Of a stretch of 64,000 nucleotides of DNA, positions 33,660-43,640 are shown one piece after another. The position numbers were made by a program, and so were the translations under genes. This DNA comes from Prostheceraeus crozeri (lineage: Eukaryota > Platyhelminthes > Polycladida > Euryleptidae), in contig CAJQUW010016138.1 of assembly GCA_907163375.1 (NCBI GenBank), positions 1 to 64,000 of the forward strand, given 5' to 3'. The notes below the pieces were generated by a model. It was given only the letters and a program-made list of their open reading frames with translations. It ran no database searches and was not told the origin of the DNA. The stretch's first letter is position 1. Each line of letters starts with the position of its first letter.

Positions 33660-34273
33660 AGTTTGTAGATAATCATAGGGTCTTTCAAAATATCACTTCG
33701 AAATCTAAATTCTTCCGGACACTCCTGTGTAAAATCAATAAATAAGTAACCGTGCGGTTTTTCAGTGGCTGCTTGAAAAATTTCAATTAAGGCTTTTGAA
33801 CCTCTTGGCGCAACTTGTTGCGCTAAAATTTCAAATTGACTTCTATCTCGTGGATTCTTAAAAATAGCGTAATGATGTGTATTCAGGTTTGGTGTGCGGG
33901 CTTCTTTGCCATCAGGAAACAAATTTTGCGTGATATAGATTATAAAGCATCTTTTGTGATGTGCTGCGCTAGTGAACATATCTGTAACATCTTTAAAATT
34001 CTTGCTTTCTTTTAATAGATCATCCAATACAACGACATCATTAGACTGAAGTTTATCCACTGGAATAATTCCTTCATTTCGAATAAAGTTACGACGTTGC
34101 AATTCCTGAAAGAGTGACGGTTGATAAATGCCATAACACCAAATCACTCGATTGTTAGGTTCCCTAAACAACTCTTTTATTTTATCTAGCAAATTCAGAG
34201 TGAAAACAGTTTTACCTGTATGGGATGGACCTGATACAGTCAGAACTTTATCACATTGAAGTCTGAAACTCAT
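33656..34273 (-). CDS. Genome-packaging ATPase (FtsK/HerA type)
   Basis: Intact. I choose the ATG at 34273 (MSFRLQCDKVLTVSG), not the upstream in-frame Met at 34342, because family members start 10-20 residues before the P-loop. Walker A is GPSHTGKT, Walker B is DVVVLDDLL with adjacent acids, and ITQNLFPDGKEARTPNLNTHH follows as the sensor/arginine-finger region. About 205 residues, usual for Polinton ATPases. It powers DNA translocation into capsids. The stop overlaps the next start by 4 bp (ATGA). Confidence 0.9.
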   Translation of the reverse strand: MSFRLQCDKVLTVSGPSHTGKTVFTLNLLDKIKELFREPNNRVIWCYGIYQPSLFQELQRRNFIRNEGIIPVDKLQSNDVVVLDDLLKESKNFKDVTDMFTSAAHHKRCFIIYITQNLFPDGKEARTPNLNTHHYAIFKNPRDRSQFEILAQQVAPRGSKALIEIFQAATEKPHGYLFIDFTQECPEEFRFRSDILKDPMIIYKL

Positions 34274-34465
34274 TTTAATACTTTGGGGTTCAATATTTGC
34301 ATAATTAATCCCTAGGATTAAAGATCCTACCCAATAGGTCACCTACTACAGGAGCTAACACCGGAAGTAACACTGAAAGGAAACCACCCTTTTGTAAGAA
34401 AGAGTTTTCCTCTTTCTTTGAAGGGTAACTTTAGGATTGGAGATGAATCGCAATTTTGTAGTATG

Positions 34466-34732
34466 TCACTTAAGTAAGTTTCGTTGTTGTGGTGATAATT
34501 TCTTTGTCCTCAAACTTCTCACATGAGAAACAATTTCTCGAATAAATTTATCATTAGCATGTCGTACAGCATTATATCGCTGATTTGCTTTCATTCGTTG
34601 AAGAGTTCGAATGGCCTCAGAAAATCTTGAAGACTTTCGACTTTTGCATTTCGCCATTTTTCTCTTAGCCATTGTCACAACTTGATTTTTCCACATTTGC
34701 ATAGGTGCTAACTTTAATGACAGAAGTGACAC
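34466..34732 (-). CDS. Small basic Polinton protein
   Basis: 88 residues from 34732, or about 68 from an internal Met at 34672 (MAKRKMAKCKSRK). Strongly basic; the C-terminal part (AVRHANDKFIREIVSHVRSL, LSPQQRNLLK) is a helix pair with the F-I-R-x-I and L-S-P-x-x-R pattern I associate with a short ORF of Polintons upstream of the ATPase. Probably nucleic-acid- or virion-associated. Its first codons overlap the end of the RING-like gene by 19 bp. Confidence 0.5.
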   Translation of the reverse strand: MSLLSLKLAPMQMWKNQVVTMAKRKMAKCKSRKSSRFSEAIRTLQRMKANQRYNAVRHANDKFIREIVSHVRSLRTKKLSPQQRNLLK

Positions 34733-34914
34733 TCAAAATAAGCTATATCACAGTTACTGCATTGACGAAGTTGAATACAGTATCGTATGAAACAGCGTTG
34801 GCAGAAAGCATGCTTACATCTCTTAAAGATGCGTTTTTCCCTTCCATCCTTTCGCTTACATACATCGCACATACTCTTACTAACAACTTCTAAAGCAAGT
34901 CTTTTTGAAGACAT
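34714..34914 (-). CDS. RING-like zinc protein
   Basis: 66 residues. CDVCKRKDGREKRIFKRC, then KHAFCQRCF and CSNCD give C-x2-C-x14-C-x-H-x2-C-x2-C-x10-C-x2-C; the spacing before CxH fits a RING finger, with a short second half. An extra CHFC closes the protein. RING domains usually bring E2 enzymes to a target, so it may be an element-encoded ubiquitin ligase. Sits between the small basic protein and the polymerase-N-like fragment. Confidence 0.6.
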   Translation of the reverse strand: MSSKRLALEVVSKSMCDVCKRKDGREKRIFKRCKHAFCQRCFIRYCIQLRQCSNCDIAYFECHFCH

Positions 34915-35009
34915 GAACTTGCTAGGCTTTTCTAAATAATAGACACATGTTCAGAAGGAATATACTTCGAGAGTAAGCAGACACAACTCGAAAACCAATT
35001 GTGCTACGA

Positions 35010-35300
35010 TCAAGTACCATTGCATCTTAAAGTTTCTTTTATACAAACTTGAATGTGAATATGTGAAATCGCTTCAATCACTAAACTGCTACCATGATGG
35101 TTAAATGCATCAAGACGTTGAGCAATTTTTCCCATATGTCTTTCAAAAAATTCCTCGGGATTATCTACAACTTCCATCGAATAAGAAGCAAAGTGGAAGA
35201 AACGATCTTCTACCTCTTCTTTCCCAAAATGGCTGAAATGAATTTTTGCAACTAATCTCGCCATTACAATTCTATTAGAAAACGTAACCATTAACTTCAA
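35010..35300 (-). pseudogene. Polymerase-N-like fragment in Polinton B
   Basis: About 96 residues related to the ORF at 61890-62342 in Polinton C. Shared pattern: LVAKIHFSHF, a gap, FFHFASYSMEVVDNPEEFFE, RHMGKIAQRLDAFNHHGSSL and HIHIQV. The F-x-S-Y ... RLDxF-x-GS ... I-x-H-I-x-I layout resembles the stretch preceding the exonuclease domain in Polinton polymerase B or a separate element protein; identity is uncertain. It is shorter than the Polinton C copy and lacks the first 60 residues. Confidence 0.4.
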
Positions 35301-35480
35301 AAATAGAGTGCTAGTATCACCAATAACTGATTTAATGTTGATCTCATCTTTATAAAAAGTTACTTAATGTTCCACAATCATTTGAGAAAGTCATTATCAT
35401 CCTTCATCTATCCCACCCGTTGCATGAAAATAGCAAATCTTTTCAGAAAGCATTTATTGAACGACTTTAACAAGCATGCA

Positions 35481-36011
35481 TTACAAATTTTCGGTTTGAA
35501 ACAGATAAAATAGATACAGTTGGTAGCTATCATATAAAGAGAAATGAGGAGCAAACATTACTTTAGCAGTGTTGAGATATGGAGAAAAAAAGCATTGATT
35601 ATGAATGTAGCGACTACAACGAACATTTAAAATAGGAACACTCAATTCCTTAAAACGTTTAGTGACTTCATGATAGTGTTGATTAACTCTACTAGCCCAA
35701 GGTGGAAGTAGAATATCATTGATGATTAGATTTGGAAATAGTTTCTTCTCCTTAGTAGGATAATTGCAAAAGATACTTACAACATTAAAAGCTGCTAGCC
35801 ATCTTCTAAAGTCAATAAGAAGAGCACATTCATTAGAAAAGCCATAGTCTTGCAAGTATTGCTGATTAAGTCCATGGATGTGTTTTCTCGCCCAGCTATC
35901 AGCGTTGGGATCACACTTGGCATGTTGATGGTAGACACTAACAATTTGATACGACCAATTGTCCATAGCAATAGCACTGAGCTCTTGTACAGGTTCACCC
36001 TCACAATCCAT
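35481..36011 (-). CDS. DEDDh-type 3'-5' exonuclease-like protein
   Basis: 176 residues, open. It begins MDCEGEPVQELSAIAMDN, where D-x-E is the first DEDD motif. Then DSWARKHIHGLNQQYL, LLIDFRRWLAAFNV with a second acidic residue, NYPTKEKKLF, and near the end HFSLYDSYQLYLF, an H-x4-D third motif. This order matches the DnaQ/RNase T fold. The leading segment may begin upstream, since D-x-E lies at the very start. Probably trims or proofreads DNA for the element polymerase, which here has lost its own exonuclease region. Confidence 0.65.
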   Translation of the reverse strand: MDCEGEPVQELSAIAMDNWSYQIVSVYHQHAKCDPNADSWARKHIHGLNQQYLQDYGFSNECALLIDFRRWLAAFNVVSIFCNYPTKEKKLFPNLIINDILLPPWASRVNQHYHEVTKRFKELSVPILNVRCSRYIHNQCFFSPYLNTAKVMFAPHFSLYDSYQLYLFYLFQTENL

Positions 36012-36072
36012 AAAAATGGTGATAGATGACTAAAAAGGAAATTACAAATTTTTACTCATCTGATGAAGAGTC

Positions 36073-36210
36073 CTATAACATATTACAAAATGATGAAGTA
36101 CATCGATGCTGTTCACGACAAAATACACAAATAACATGATGGCAGCGAAGAAGTAAAATGTATCTGATAAGTCCACGTCTACGAGACTCAAAGCACATGA
36201 GCGAATTGTC
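36073..36210 (-). CDS. Second RING-like short ORF
   Basis: About 45 residues from MCFESRRRGLIRYI; the core LLLRCHHVICVFCREQHRC followed by TSSFC gives C-x-H-x2-C-x2-C-x5-C-x3-C. The first Cys pair of a RING is incomplete (only one Cys). It resembles the end of the RING-like protein at 34714-34914. It may be a small zinc protein or a fragment; start uncertain. Confidence 0.35.
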   Translation of the reverse strand, partial: DNSLMCFESRRRGLIRYILLLRCHHVICVFCREQHRCTSSFCNML

Positions 36211-36232
36211 ATAAGGTAGAGATAGGGAGGGA

Positions 36233-37034
36233 CTAGTGATTCTCCTTCTTTGGCCCGCGTTTAGCGGAAGCATTCTTCTCTGACTTGCGCTTTGTACCGC
36301 TCTCGTTGAGGACTTGATCAATAATGTCATGAACGTCTGGTTGCTTTGGTATATATAGGATGGATTGAGCATGCATAGATATAGAGGCTAATTTGTTATT
36401 CTGGTGATAGCCATAATATATTCCACTGATAGCAAAACCAATATTCCAAGTACCTTCTGCGAGGTCTTCACATCTGATGGGTGTCTGAAGTAGTATGAGC
36501 ACCAATGCGATAGTGGTAAAGAAAGCTTTTTGCCATCCCATATCTTTCTATATGGAGTATCATTGTCATCTCTCGCCTTCCATCCTTTGCTAAGGGGAGT
36601 AGGGATGTCCATATTTAATGTTGCAAACTGTTCAATAATATCGAGTTGGCGACGAATGTATGGATTCACAGGAATGACTACGTAGTCCCCATACTGATTA
36701 TTCAATATCTTCACTTCAGTGGAAGGAAGCATTCCCGTTTGATGCTATGATCGTAATAACGTATGGCTTGTCTAAATTTACGCTGTAGTGGGGTAGGATT
36801 GTGTACCTTTGTTGTCTCTTCTACTGGCCTCAACATAAGACGATCTGATTGTAGAGATCCTTGTAACGTCTGAACACTATCTTGTCCTGTAAATGTAGTA
36901 GATGTAGTAGATGTCTGAAAATAAAAAGATGCTATTAAGTTAACACTCAAGGAAGGGGAGGAAGGAAGGTTCCGACTTACCATTTCAGATGGATAATATA
37001 ATAGGAATGTAGAGGGAGAACGTGCGTCCGACAC
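36233..37034 (-). pseudogene. Spliced gene at the right terminal repeat of Polinton B
   Basis: Not recognised. TATAAATA on the minus strand at 37079-37086 lies about 45 bp before ATG 37034. Exon 1 (MSDARSPSTFLLYYPSEM) ends at GAAATG|GTAAGT; a 66-nt intron (36915-36980) ends TTTTCAG. Exon 2 starts TSTTSTTFTGQDSVQTLQ and runs to 36711; overlapping frames 36388-36732 (NNQYGDYVVIPVNPYIRRQ) and 36233-36541 (GTWNIGFAISGIYYGYHQNN, basic tail) continue the protein, so at least two frameshifts occurred. The exon 1 border (GAAATG|GTAAG) is the same as in the zinc-finger leader at 25412. Confidence 0.5.
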
Positions 37035-37124
37035 CTGTGCGACTCAAAGATAGCTGATTGTCACTCTGAAAACCTCATTATTTATAGAGAAATGCTGGAT
37101 TCTCATTGGATGTGCTCCTCATTG

Positions 37125-37781
37125 GCCAATGACATCAAGCTGATTCCAAATCTGGTCTCAGTTTTCTCGTCCGATGCTTCGTTTGCCTGCTGGAGTCCAA
37201 AACACAAAACTGAACACACCTGTAACGCTGTAACATGACCAAAAGTCTCAATGTCACTCTCAAGGTTCAGCAACGAAAGATAGAGTAAAACTGTGCTTTC
37301 CAATGAATTTGTGGCACTCTCAGCTTTCGAACGAGCTATTGCATGACTTTCTACGATCTCTAGAACCTAAGTTGGAAAAAACGCTGCCGAGGGGGGCGTC
37401 GAAGTTCTTCATTTTTAGTCCTATGACGCTGGAAACAACTGTTCTAGCCCCAAAATCGGCCAAAAAGTCCAAATTGCCGTCCATTTTCACGTACGAGGCT
37501 TCGTTTAGCCGCTGCAGACACTTTCTCACTAAAAAAAAACACCCAAACCACACCTACACCCAAGAAACACAACATCTCGACCCAGAATTTCATCAGGAAA
37601 CCAAATCTAAACACAAAATAAACCTACAACCATCCCTACACACCAAAAACAAAGACCGCCGCCCAAGAACAACCACGACGGTCGACAAAGACACGCCCGG
37701 CCGGTCGACCCAGAACCACACCAACCCAACGCGCGCTCCAGAGGGGAGTGCTGTGCGCAGTTTGGAGGATTCCTTACTACT
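37125..37781 (-). repeat. Polinton B right terminal inverted repeat
   Basis: Inverted match to 18021-18690, over 90% by eye in the outer parts. It ends ...GGATTCCTTACTACT at 37781. Confidence 0.88.
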
Positions 37782-37787
37782 ATTATT
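37782..37787. repeat. Polinton B right target-site duplication ATTATT
   Basis: Copy of 18015-18020. Confidence 0.92.
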
Positions 37788-38320
37788 AAATCATCAGACT
37801 TTCTTGGCGTGAGGTTTAAGTGTTTGTTATCGCTCAGCTTTCCAATTCGACCATTCAAATCTCCAAACATGATCACATGTTTCATTTTGAATTTTTCTAT
37901 GTAGTTTTATTTTTTCATGTATTCTTTATCGTCATATTTTGATTCCCTGCTTTCTCTATAACAGACAATTATGTGTATTTTCTTTATTTCTTTCTATTTC
38001 TTACTTTTTATTTCTACTATTATTAGATCTCCACTTTCAGATATCAACTTCTCTATCACAAAATTTTCGTTTTTTAGGTACAGGTTGATTCCTTCAATAT
38101 GACGTCCAAAATTATTTTTAGATTCACTATTAGTTTCACTATTAGATTCACTATTAGTCAATTGGCAATTTCTTATATTCAGTCAAGTGTGTTCAGTATA
38201 ACAATATATCGGAGTCAAATGCATCTATAGTCATGTTAGGGTCCTTTAATTTATTAATATCTAAGCCATTGATATTAGTATATGAAAACTTTATAATTTG
38301 AATGTCATACTCACTTTTTG
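37788..38320 (-). pseudogene. LINE-B ORF2 endonuclease, N-terminal part
   Basis: Readable blocks: INGLDINKLKDPN near 38.27 kb, NLYLKNENFVIEKLISESG near 38.05 kb, IIVCYRESRESKYDD near 37.94 kb, and MFGDLNGRIGKLSDNKHLN at 37800-37870 with the GDxN motif. Several frameshifts and stops. The domain is continued at 18014 downward. Confidence 0.65.
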
Positions 38321-38356
38321 TCTCAGGTTATTGTCTCCTCTCCTCTTTCACTTTCG

Positions 38357-39430
38357 TTAAAAGTACTGGTGCTGTTGAGCACTGACTTTCACATTCTGAG
38401 GGAATGGTCCTAGAGACACTGGCGGATACATTTGCTGATGATTCATAGTTTGAAATGGATACTGTTGCTGATGTGGCTGGTATCGTTGTTGGTAAGGCTG
38501 TCTATAGTTATGCTGCTGCTGGAAGTTGTTTCCCGGATTGGTATACCATCTTGGCTTTGAGTAACAGTTACGAGCATTGTGTCCTCTTTTCCCGCATGAA
38601 TGACAGACAGGGGGTGGTCGTCTGTAGTAATTGGGCCTATTGGGTCGATTCTCGTTTCGATAGTAAGGTCTCGTTTGCTGTTGTAGTGGTGGTGGTGGTG
38701 GTTGGAAGGACGTTGAATGTCTGCTTAGTTTGTCATTGACCGTGTCCTTGAACTCGTCAATGAGGTGTTTCATAATGGCAAGCTCACTTTGAGTATTCTC
38801 CCGCTGATTTGCGATCAATTTTCTGAGGTCACCTTTTTTGTTGTCTTAAGTTTCTTTGTTCTTGATTCGGTTGTTCTCTTCGACATTGTTTCCGTCTCTG
38901 TTCATCTCCCTTTCTTCGTAATCGCTAAGCTGAGACTTGTAGCTCGCCAATGTTAGCACTGCAGTAGGTAATCATTTTTCCTCTGTAAGATCTTCATTTC
39001 TTCTTTGTTTCCTTGGAGTTCATTGTTCATCTCATCTTTCGTCAGAATCGCTTGGTGAAGTGACTGCTTCAATTCGGCTGCTTCTTTGTCTTTTAAGCTG
39101 TTGCGTTTATTGTACTCCTCTAAAAGTTGCTTCTTGCCGTCATAAACTTTGATGTTTTCTATAATTATTGTAAATTCATTTTCGTGGATCTTCTTGACAC
39201 AGTCGGTGCATGTGTAATTGAGCTTGTATAGATTTTCTTTGTAATACTTAACCAGTTCGTACACTGGTAGCTTCGTGCAACCATAATGCAGCATAATGTC
39301 GCACTTTTTGCAGGACACAAAGAACTGGTCGCTCACGTCTTGTTTGCAAATATTACACTTGCTGTCGGAGGCACGAAATCCTTGTTGGGATATTGGGATG
39401 ATGATAACTGATGAAGGGATGATGGTTGAA
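38357..39430 (-). pseudogene. LINE-B ORF1 protein (PHD finger, coiled coil, CCHC)
   Basis: N-terminal zinc finger KCNICKQDVSDQFFVSCKKC ... LHYGC ... CTDC has PHD spacing (near 39.19-39.36 kb). A coiled-coil-prone segment follows (KQLLEEYNKRNSLKDKEAAE ... NELQGNKEEMKILQRK) to 38953. After a frame break, 38357-38818 gives a Gln/Pro/Tyr-rich, RNA-binding-type region with one CCHC knuckle (CHSCGKRGHNARNC). A PHD plus CCHC ORF1 is expected to bind LINE RNA and perhaps chromatin. A frameshift near 38.85 kb inactivates it. Confidence 0.65.
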
Positions 39431-40329
39431 TGGTGTTCATTCTGAAAGACAGTTTGAAAATGATTAAGTAGTATGCAGCAAAGCGAATTGTGTCACCGAC
39501 CTCCGATTTAGACTGTCAGCAAGTCTCTCTCTCAAAATTCAAAATTCAAAATGATTTATTGCCCATCTTGTGCGTCAAATACGATTAAGTTAACATAAAT
39601 ATGTAAATGCGCACATGAATGAAAAGTGACAAGGGATGAAAATGAAATGACAGATAAAATCACACTGCACCATGATTACTGTCTTCGATGAGATCGATGT
39701 CTGAAATAACTGAACACTGTAATAGAGCACTTAATGACGAAACATCTACATGGATGATTGCGGTACGAAATGTGGCACACATGTGGAGGAGAGGAGACGA
39801 AGCATGCATTATTACATCTTATGATTAATTATGTTCACATTGCATTTTAGTTTCCATTGTATTTAACTTAAATGATTTTATTTGCACATCACACTCCGCA
39901 GCAGATTAATGATTCCTATTATTTGATCGGGGGAACGGATTAATTATAAATTAACATAATTTGAAACAGTGATTCCAATCAACAATATTTAGTACATACC
40001 TGAAAGGAGTTGAAATATGATTCAGTTAAATAAGCAACCACTTGCAACGTCCGTCCTCCGATATGCGATTTTAGCGAGTGAAAGGTAGTGCATGCCTTCC
40101 ATTCTGTTGATTGGGTCAGTGAATATTTCTCAGCATTTTGTGACAATGCAGCTTTTCAACGCTTTTATCTATACGAAATGTCTGTAGATATCTGTTCCTT
40201 TTCTGATCACTATGTTATTGATTTATTTGGTCTACTCTTGGTTTGAATCAGCACAGATATCTATACAATTATATTGCCATCTTTTCGTTACTATTGTTTC
40301 AGACATTAACATGACAGTCCATTTGTAGA

Positions 40330-40740
40330 TGTCAATTATTTTACACTCCACTATCTATGATTTCTGATGTCCATTGCTCTGTCAATATATTCGTCTACTG
40401 GTCTGGTTTTTCCTATTATTAATGCATCCATGTAGACATAGAAATCTGATCGTGTTATGCCTCTCAAGTCCGGAAACAGTGCATCTCTTTCATCGTTATA
40501 GCATGGTCATTCAACAATAAAATGAAAGATATCTTCAATCTTATTCAAGTCACAGAATTTACTCGTACAAATACAGTCATTATAAGTACTACGATTTTGA
40601 TATGTTTTAACTTCTGCTGCAAGAGTGTGATTACCAGTTCTTAATTTGATGACGCTAATGATTTCATTTCTGCTGCTACTAATTGCTAAATATGATTTTA
40701 ATTGACAATGAAACCTGTATAGCTCTAGATATCTTAATCC
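40330..40740 (-). pseudogene. LINE-B copy 2, C-terminal fragment
   Basis: YLELYRFHCQLKSYL, VIKLRTGNHTLAAEVKTYQN and DCIC ... CDLNKIEDIFHFIVE match the LINE-B C-terminal domain at 11245-11961. It ends abruptly at the palindromic MITE. The matching reverse transcriptase piece is at 43.64-44.67 kb, so this copy was also split. Confidence 0.65.
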
Positions 40741-40744
40741 TTTA

Positions 40745-40885
40745 AGTAATATTATTACACTGAATCGGTCAGAATCTACGAATATGATGCTACGGTATTC
40801 TCCGAGCCGAAGGCGAGGAGAATACCATAGCATCATATGAGTAGATTTGAGCTGTGTGATACATAGAAGTCAGTGTAATAATACT
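40745..40885. mobile_element. 141-bp palindromic MITE
   Basis: Almost full-length inverted repeat: AGTAATATTATTACACTGA at the left end against TCAGTGTAATAATACT at the right, and an inner arm AATATGATGCTACGGTATTCTCC against GGAGAATACCATAGCATCATAT. The loop is only GAGCCGAAGGCGA. It folds into one long hairpin. Confidence 0.75.
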
Positions 40886-41012
40886 GTGTTCGCTGAATGA
40901 TATCTCATGACTCCATGGATATATTTCATATTTGAATTCATGAATTTTGAAACAGCTTAATTATCTAAGCAAGCATTCCTTTCTTCACTTTTGACTAATC
41001 AATGACATAGGA

Positions 41013-41816
41013 ATGACGTCGAGATTTGTAAACATGTCAGAGGAAGAAGTTAATTCTGATATCGATAATAGAATACCAAAAAGTACTTGGAATAAGATGA
41101 GATGGGCATTCAAGCTATTTGTCACCTGGCATGACCACTGGAAAATGAGAATTGACGATAATGTTTTGAAAGTATATAAAAATGTGAAAGAATTTACACC
41201 AAACGATCTCAATCACTGTTTGAAGTACTTCTTCGCTGAGGTCAGAAAGGTTGATGGAGATATGTATCCTCCAGAATCGTTGAAAGGCATTGGTGCGATG
41301 CTACAGCTATATTTCAATACAGAAATGAAATGGAAAATTTCTATTTTTACGGACATTGATTTCAAAAGTGCTCGTGATTCCCTTGATGCTCAGATGAAAA
41401 AATCAGCTCAACGCGGTAACGTAAAACCAAAGAAAAGAGCATTGCCAATTGATCTAGAACAAGAGAACGAATTGTGGGAAAATGGTAGTTTTGGAATTTC
41501 AAATCCAGATCAGCTAATCCACACACTTATTTATCATTTGGGAGTTCATTTGAGCCTTAGAGCGGCTAAAGAACATCATGATATGGAATTTGGAGACGAA
41601 TCTCAATTAATTCTTTGTAAAGACAGTGATGATAAAGAATATTTAAAATACGTTGAAAGAATGTCAAAAAACAAGCGTTATGGATTAAAATGTGCCAGAA
41701 TGGACCCCAAAGAGACTCGAGTTTATCAGAACACGGACAACCCAGATCGATGTGTGATCAAATTATATAAAGAGTACATTCGACATAGACCAGATAGACC
41801 GTCTTCAATTTTTTGA
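41013..41816 (+). pseudogene. Crypton/KIAA1958-like tyrosine recombinase fragment
   Basis: 267 residues. STWNKMRWAFKLFVTWHDHW, LNHCLKYFFAEVRKVDGDMY, PESLKGIGAMLQLYF, ELWENGSFGISNPDQLIHTL and HLGVHLSLRAAKEHHDM are the sequence blocks of the DUF3504/QRICH1-KIAA1958 family, the animal Crypton-type tyrosine recombinases. LSLRAAKEH holds the presumed first catalytic Arg. The frame ends at a stop after RPDRPSS, so the C-terminal part with the second Arg, His and the nucleophile Tyr is absent. 41820-42115 holds nothing recognised. Confidence 0.7.
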
Positions 41817-42115
41817 ATCTGGCACATCTAGCTCTCATGGAGCATTTAAGAGCTAATTCTTTTCGCTTCGGTGAGTCAGAACTTAGTTTTCAATCATAGT
41901 ACTGTTTCAATCGTTAAAGTGTGTTATAACACATTACAGGTAATCTACTCCCAGGTAATCTACTGCAGTAGATTACCTGAGAAAGATATTGCAGTTCAAA
42001 ATATACATGTTGAATATGGATATCTAAGCGTATTTTACTCAATTATAATCGACCGCCTAATTGCATTAGGGGCATAGCACATGAGGCGAATACATAGAAG
42101 TAATATTACAAAGAT

Positions 42116-43640
42116 TAACTTACGCCGCTTTTCCAGTACGACAGGTCTGCATTAGCGACAGAGATTCTCCGTGGATAACTCCTTTTACTAAATGGCTATT
42201 GCGAGAGAAGCAACTAGCACAGAGAAAGGGTCAAGTTAAAAGCAAGCCAATCTTGCGGAGAATATGCGTCGTTCAAAATTTAATTATCCCCAAACATGTA
42301 ATGCAAAGGAATGGTGCGTGGAGAGAAATAGATTCAATGACTCACAGGAAAATCTCTTCAAAGCAAATAATGATTGATTATTTCGATGAATGTATCTTGA
42401 ATTTAGAGCTGGCAAAACGATGTTTAAGACAAGAATCTGAGAAAATATCTTTCGATTTACTAAAAGAACATTTTTATCTGATACAAAAAAAGTCGAAATT
42501 GAGTTGTTAAACATTCATGATGTAATATCGGTTATAAAAAAACTATAAACGAACTTCTCCAGGTGCTTCGGATATTCCACATTTCGTGCTTGCTGAATAT
42601 TGGGACATTCTGTCACCGGCATTCCTACATGTTTGGAACTTATCATTGAAATGTTCGGAATTCCCTCGAATCTATAGATTATCAAATATCAGTGCGATAT
42701 TAAAAGTGGGGTGTTTCTGAGACTCCAATAGCAGGCAGACTATATGAAAATGCTGTTCACCGAAAATGGATTCTACCTAACATCGCTTAATTTGGAGATC
42801 CTATGCAATTTGCGTATATACCCAAGTTGTCCACCAATGATTGCATTACAACATCCTGCATTAGAACATCTAGATAATCCTGAAATTGATGGAGTGTATA
42901 TAGTAGGCGATCGATTTCTCAAAGGCATTTGACTGTGTCCGGCAAGAAATTGCCTATCAAAAATACGATAGATTTATTGATGCAGACAATATCAAAGACT
43001 GGCTTTTTGATTTCGGCATCAATAGGTTTCAACGTCTATCCTGGAAGACTGAAACACTCGAGCTTCATGGCATTGATTTGGGTTGTTCTAAGGGAACGAT
43101 GGGTGGCCCAAACATTTTCTCTATAATGACTAATAATATCCGCTCTAGCAAAGAAAAAGACAATATAATTAAGTATTCAGATGATAGTACAATAATTATC
43201 CCGTGCTATAAAGATCCTACTAAAAAGCAGAACTTGCTGAAAGAAGAATTTGAGCACATATTAGCATGGTCTGAAGCAAACCATTTCAAGATCAATATTG
43301 CCAAAAGTAAACAAATGCGTTCCTCATTGAATACATTGAATAATTGTCAATGTAATTCAATATCGTGGTCAGAAGCTCAGTTCATCAACATACTTGGTAT
43401 CAAATTTCAATCAAATTGCAACTTCTCACTCCGCACTCAAGACCTTACCAACAGAATGAAATCCCTCATATGCGTCATTAAAGATCTAAAAATACAAAAA
43501 AATAGCACAAAATCAGTGGGGAAGAACATGGGTAGGACAAACGAAAGAGACTAAATTTGCTTCAATACAAAATGCGAAGAATCCATGATTAGAAAATATA
43601 ATGGAGTAAAAATTTTTGATGACATCTATGATATTTTGCT
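42116..43640 (+). pseudogene. LINE-D ORF2 remnant
   Basis: A separate plus-strand LINE. From about 42165 DSPWITPFTKWLLREKQLAQ (linker before the reverse transcriptase), then near 42560 IPHFVLAEYWDILSPAFLHV, near 42890 a KAFDCV-like block, LGCSKGTMGGPNIFSIMT at 43.08 kb and IIKYSDDSTIIIP at 43.16 kb, with YSDD in place of YADD. The tail reaches about 43640, where LINE-B copy 2 begins in opposite orientation. Multiple frameshifts. Confidence 0.6.

Larger units (their letters stand above)
18021..37781. mobile_element. Polinton B (Maverick/adintovirus-like), complete, 19.76 kb
   Basis: Begins AGTAATAATGAATCC and ends with the near-complement GGATTCCTTACTACT, giving the 5'-AG...CT-3' ends and 6-bp duplication typical of Polintons. 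Terminal repeats are about 660 bp (18021-18690 and 37125-37781). Inside are recognisable integrase, packaging ATPase, capsid-type proteins, a basic virion protein and a protein-primed DNA polymerase, so identification does not rest on ends alone. The element is inactive: integrase, polymerase and capsid genes are broken or truncated. A later hAT-2 insertion adds 2.25 kb. Order and content are those of Polintons/adintoviruses, with unusual extras (exonuclease, two RING-like ORFs, PC4-like pair). Confidence 0.93.
37782..39440 (-). mobile_element. LINE-B, 5' segment
   Basis: Minus-strand 5' part of LINE-B: ORF1 (PHD finger, coiled coil, CCHC knuckle), then the first part of the endonuclease up to the Polinton insertion point. 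Frame and sequence join exactly to 18014 when the Polinton is removed. The 5' end is near 39440 but not sharply defined. From about 39450 to 40330 I see no gene or repeat I can support. Confidence 0.8.

Noticed and set aside
37303-37812. A 169-codon ORF and its mirror at 18304-18513
   Set aside because: Both are within the terminal inverted repeats of Polinton B and read across the element border.
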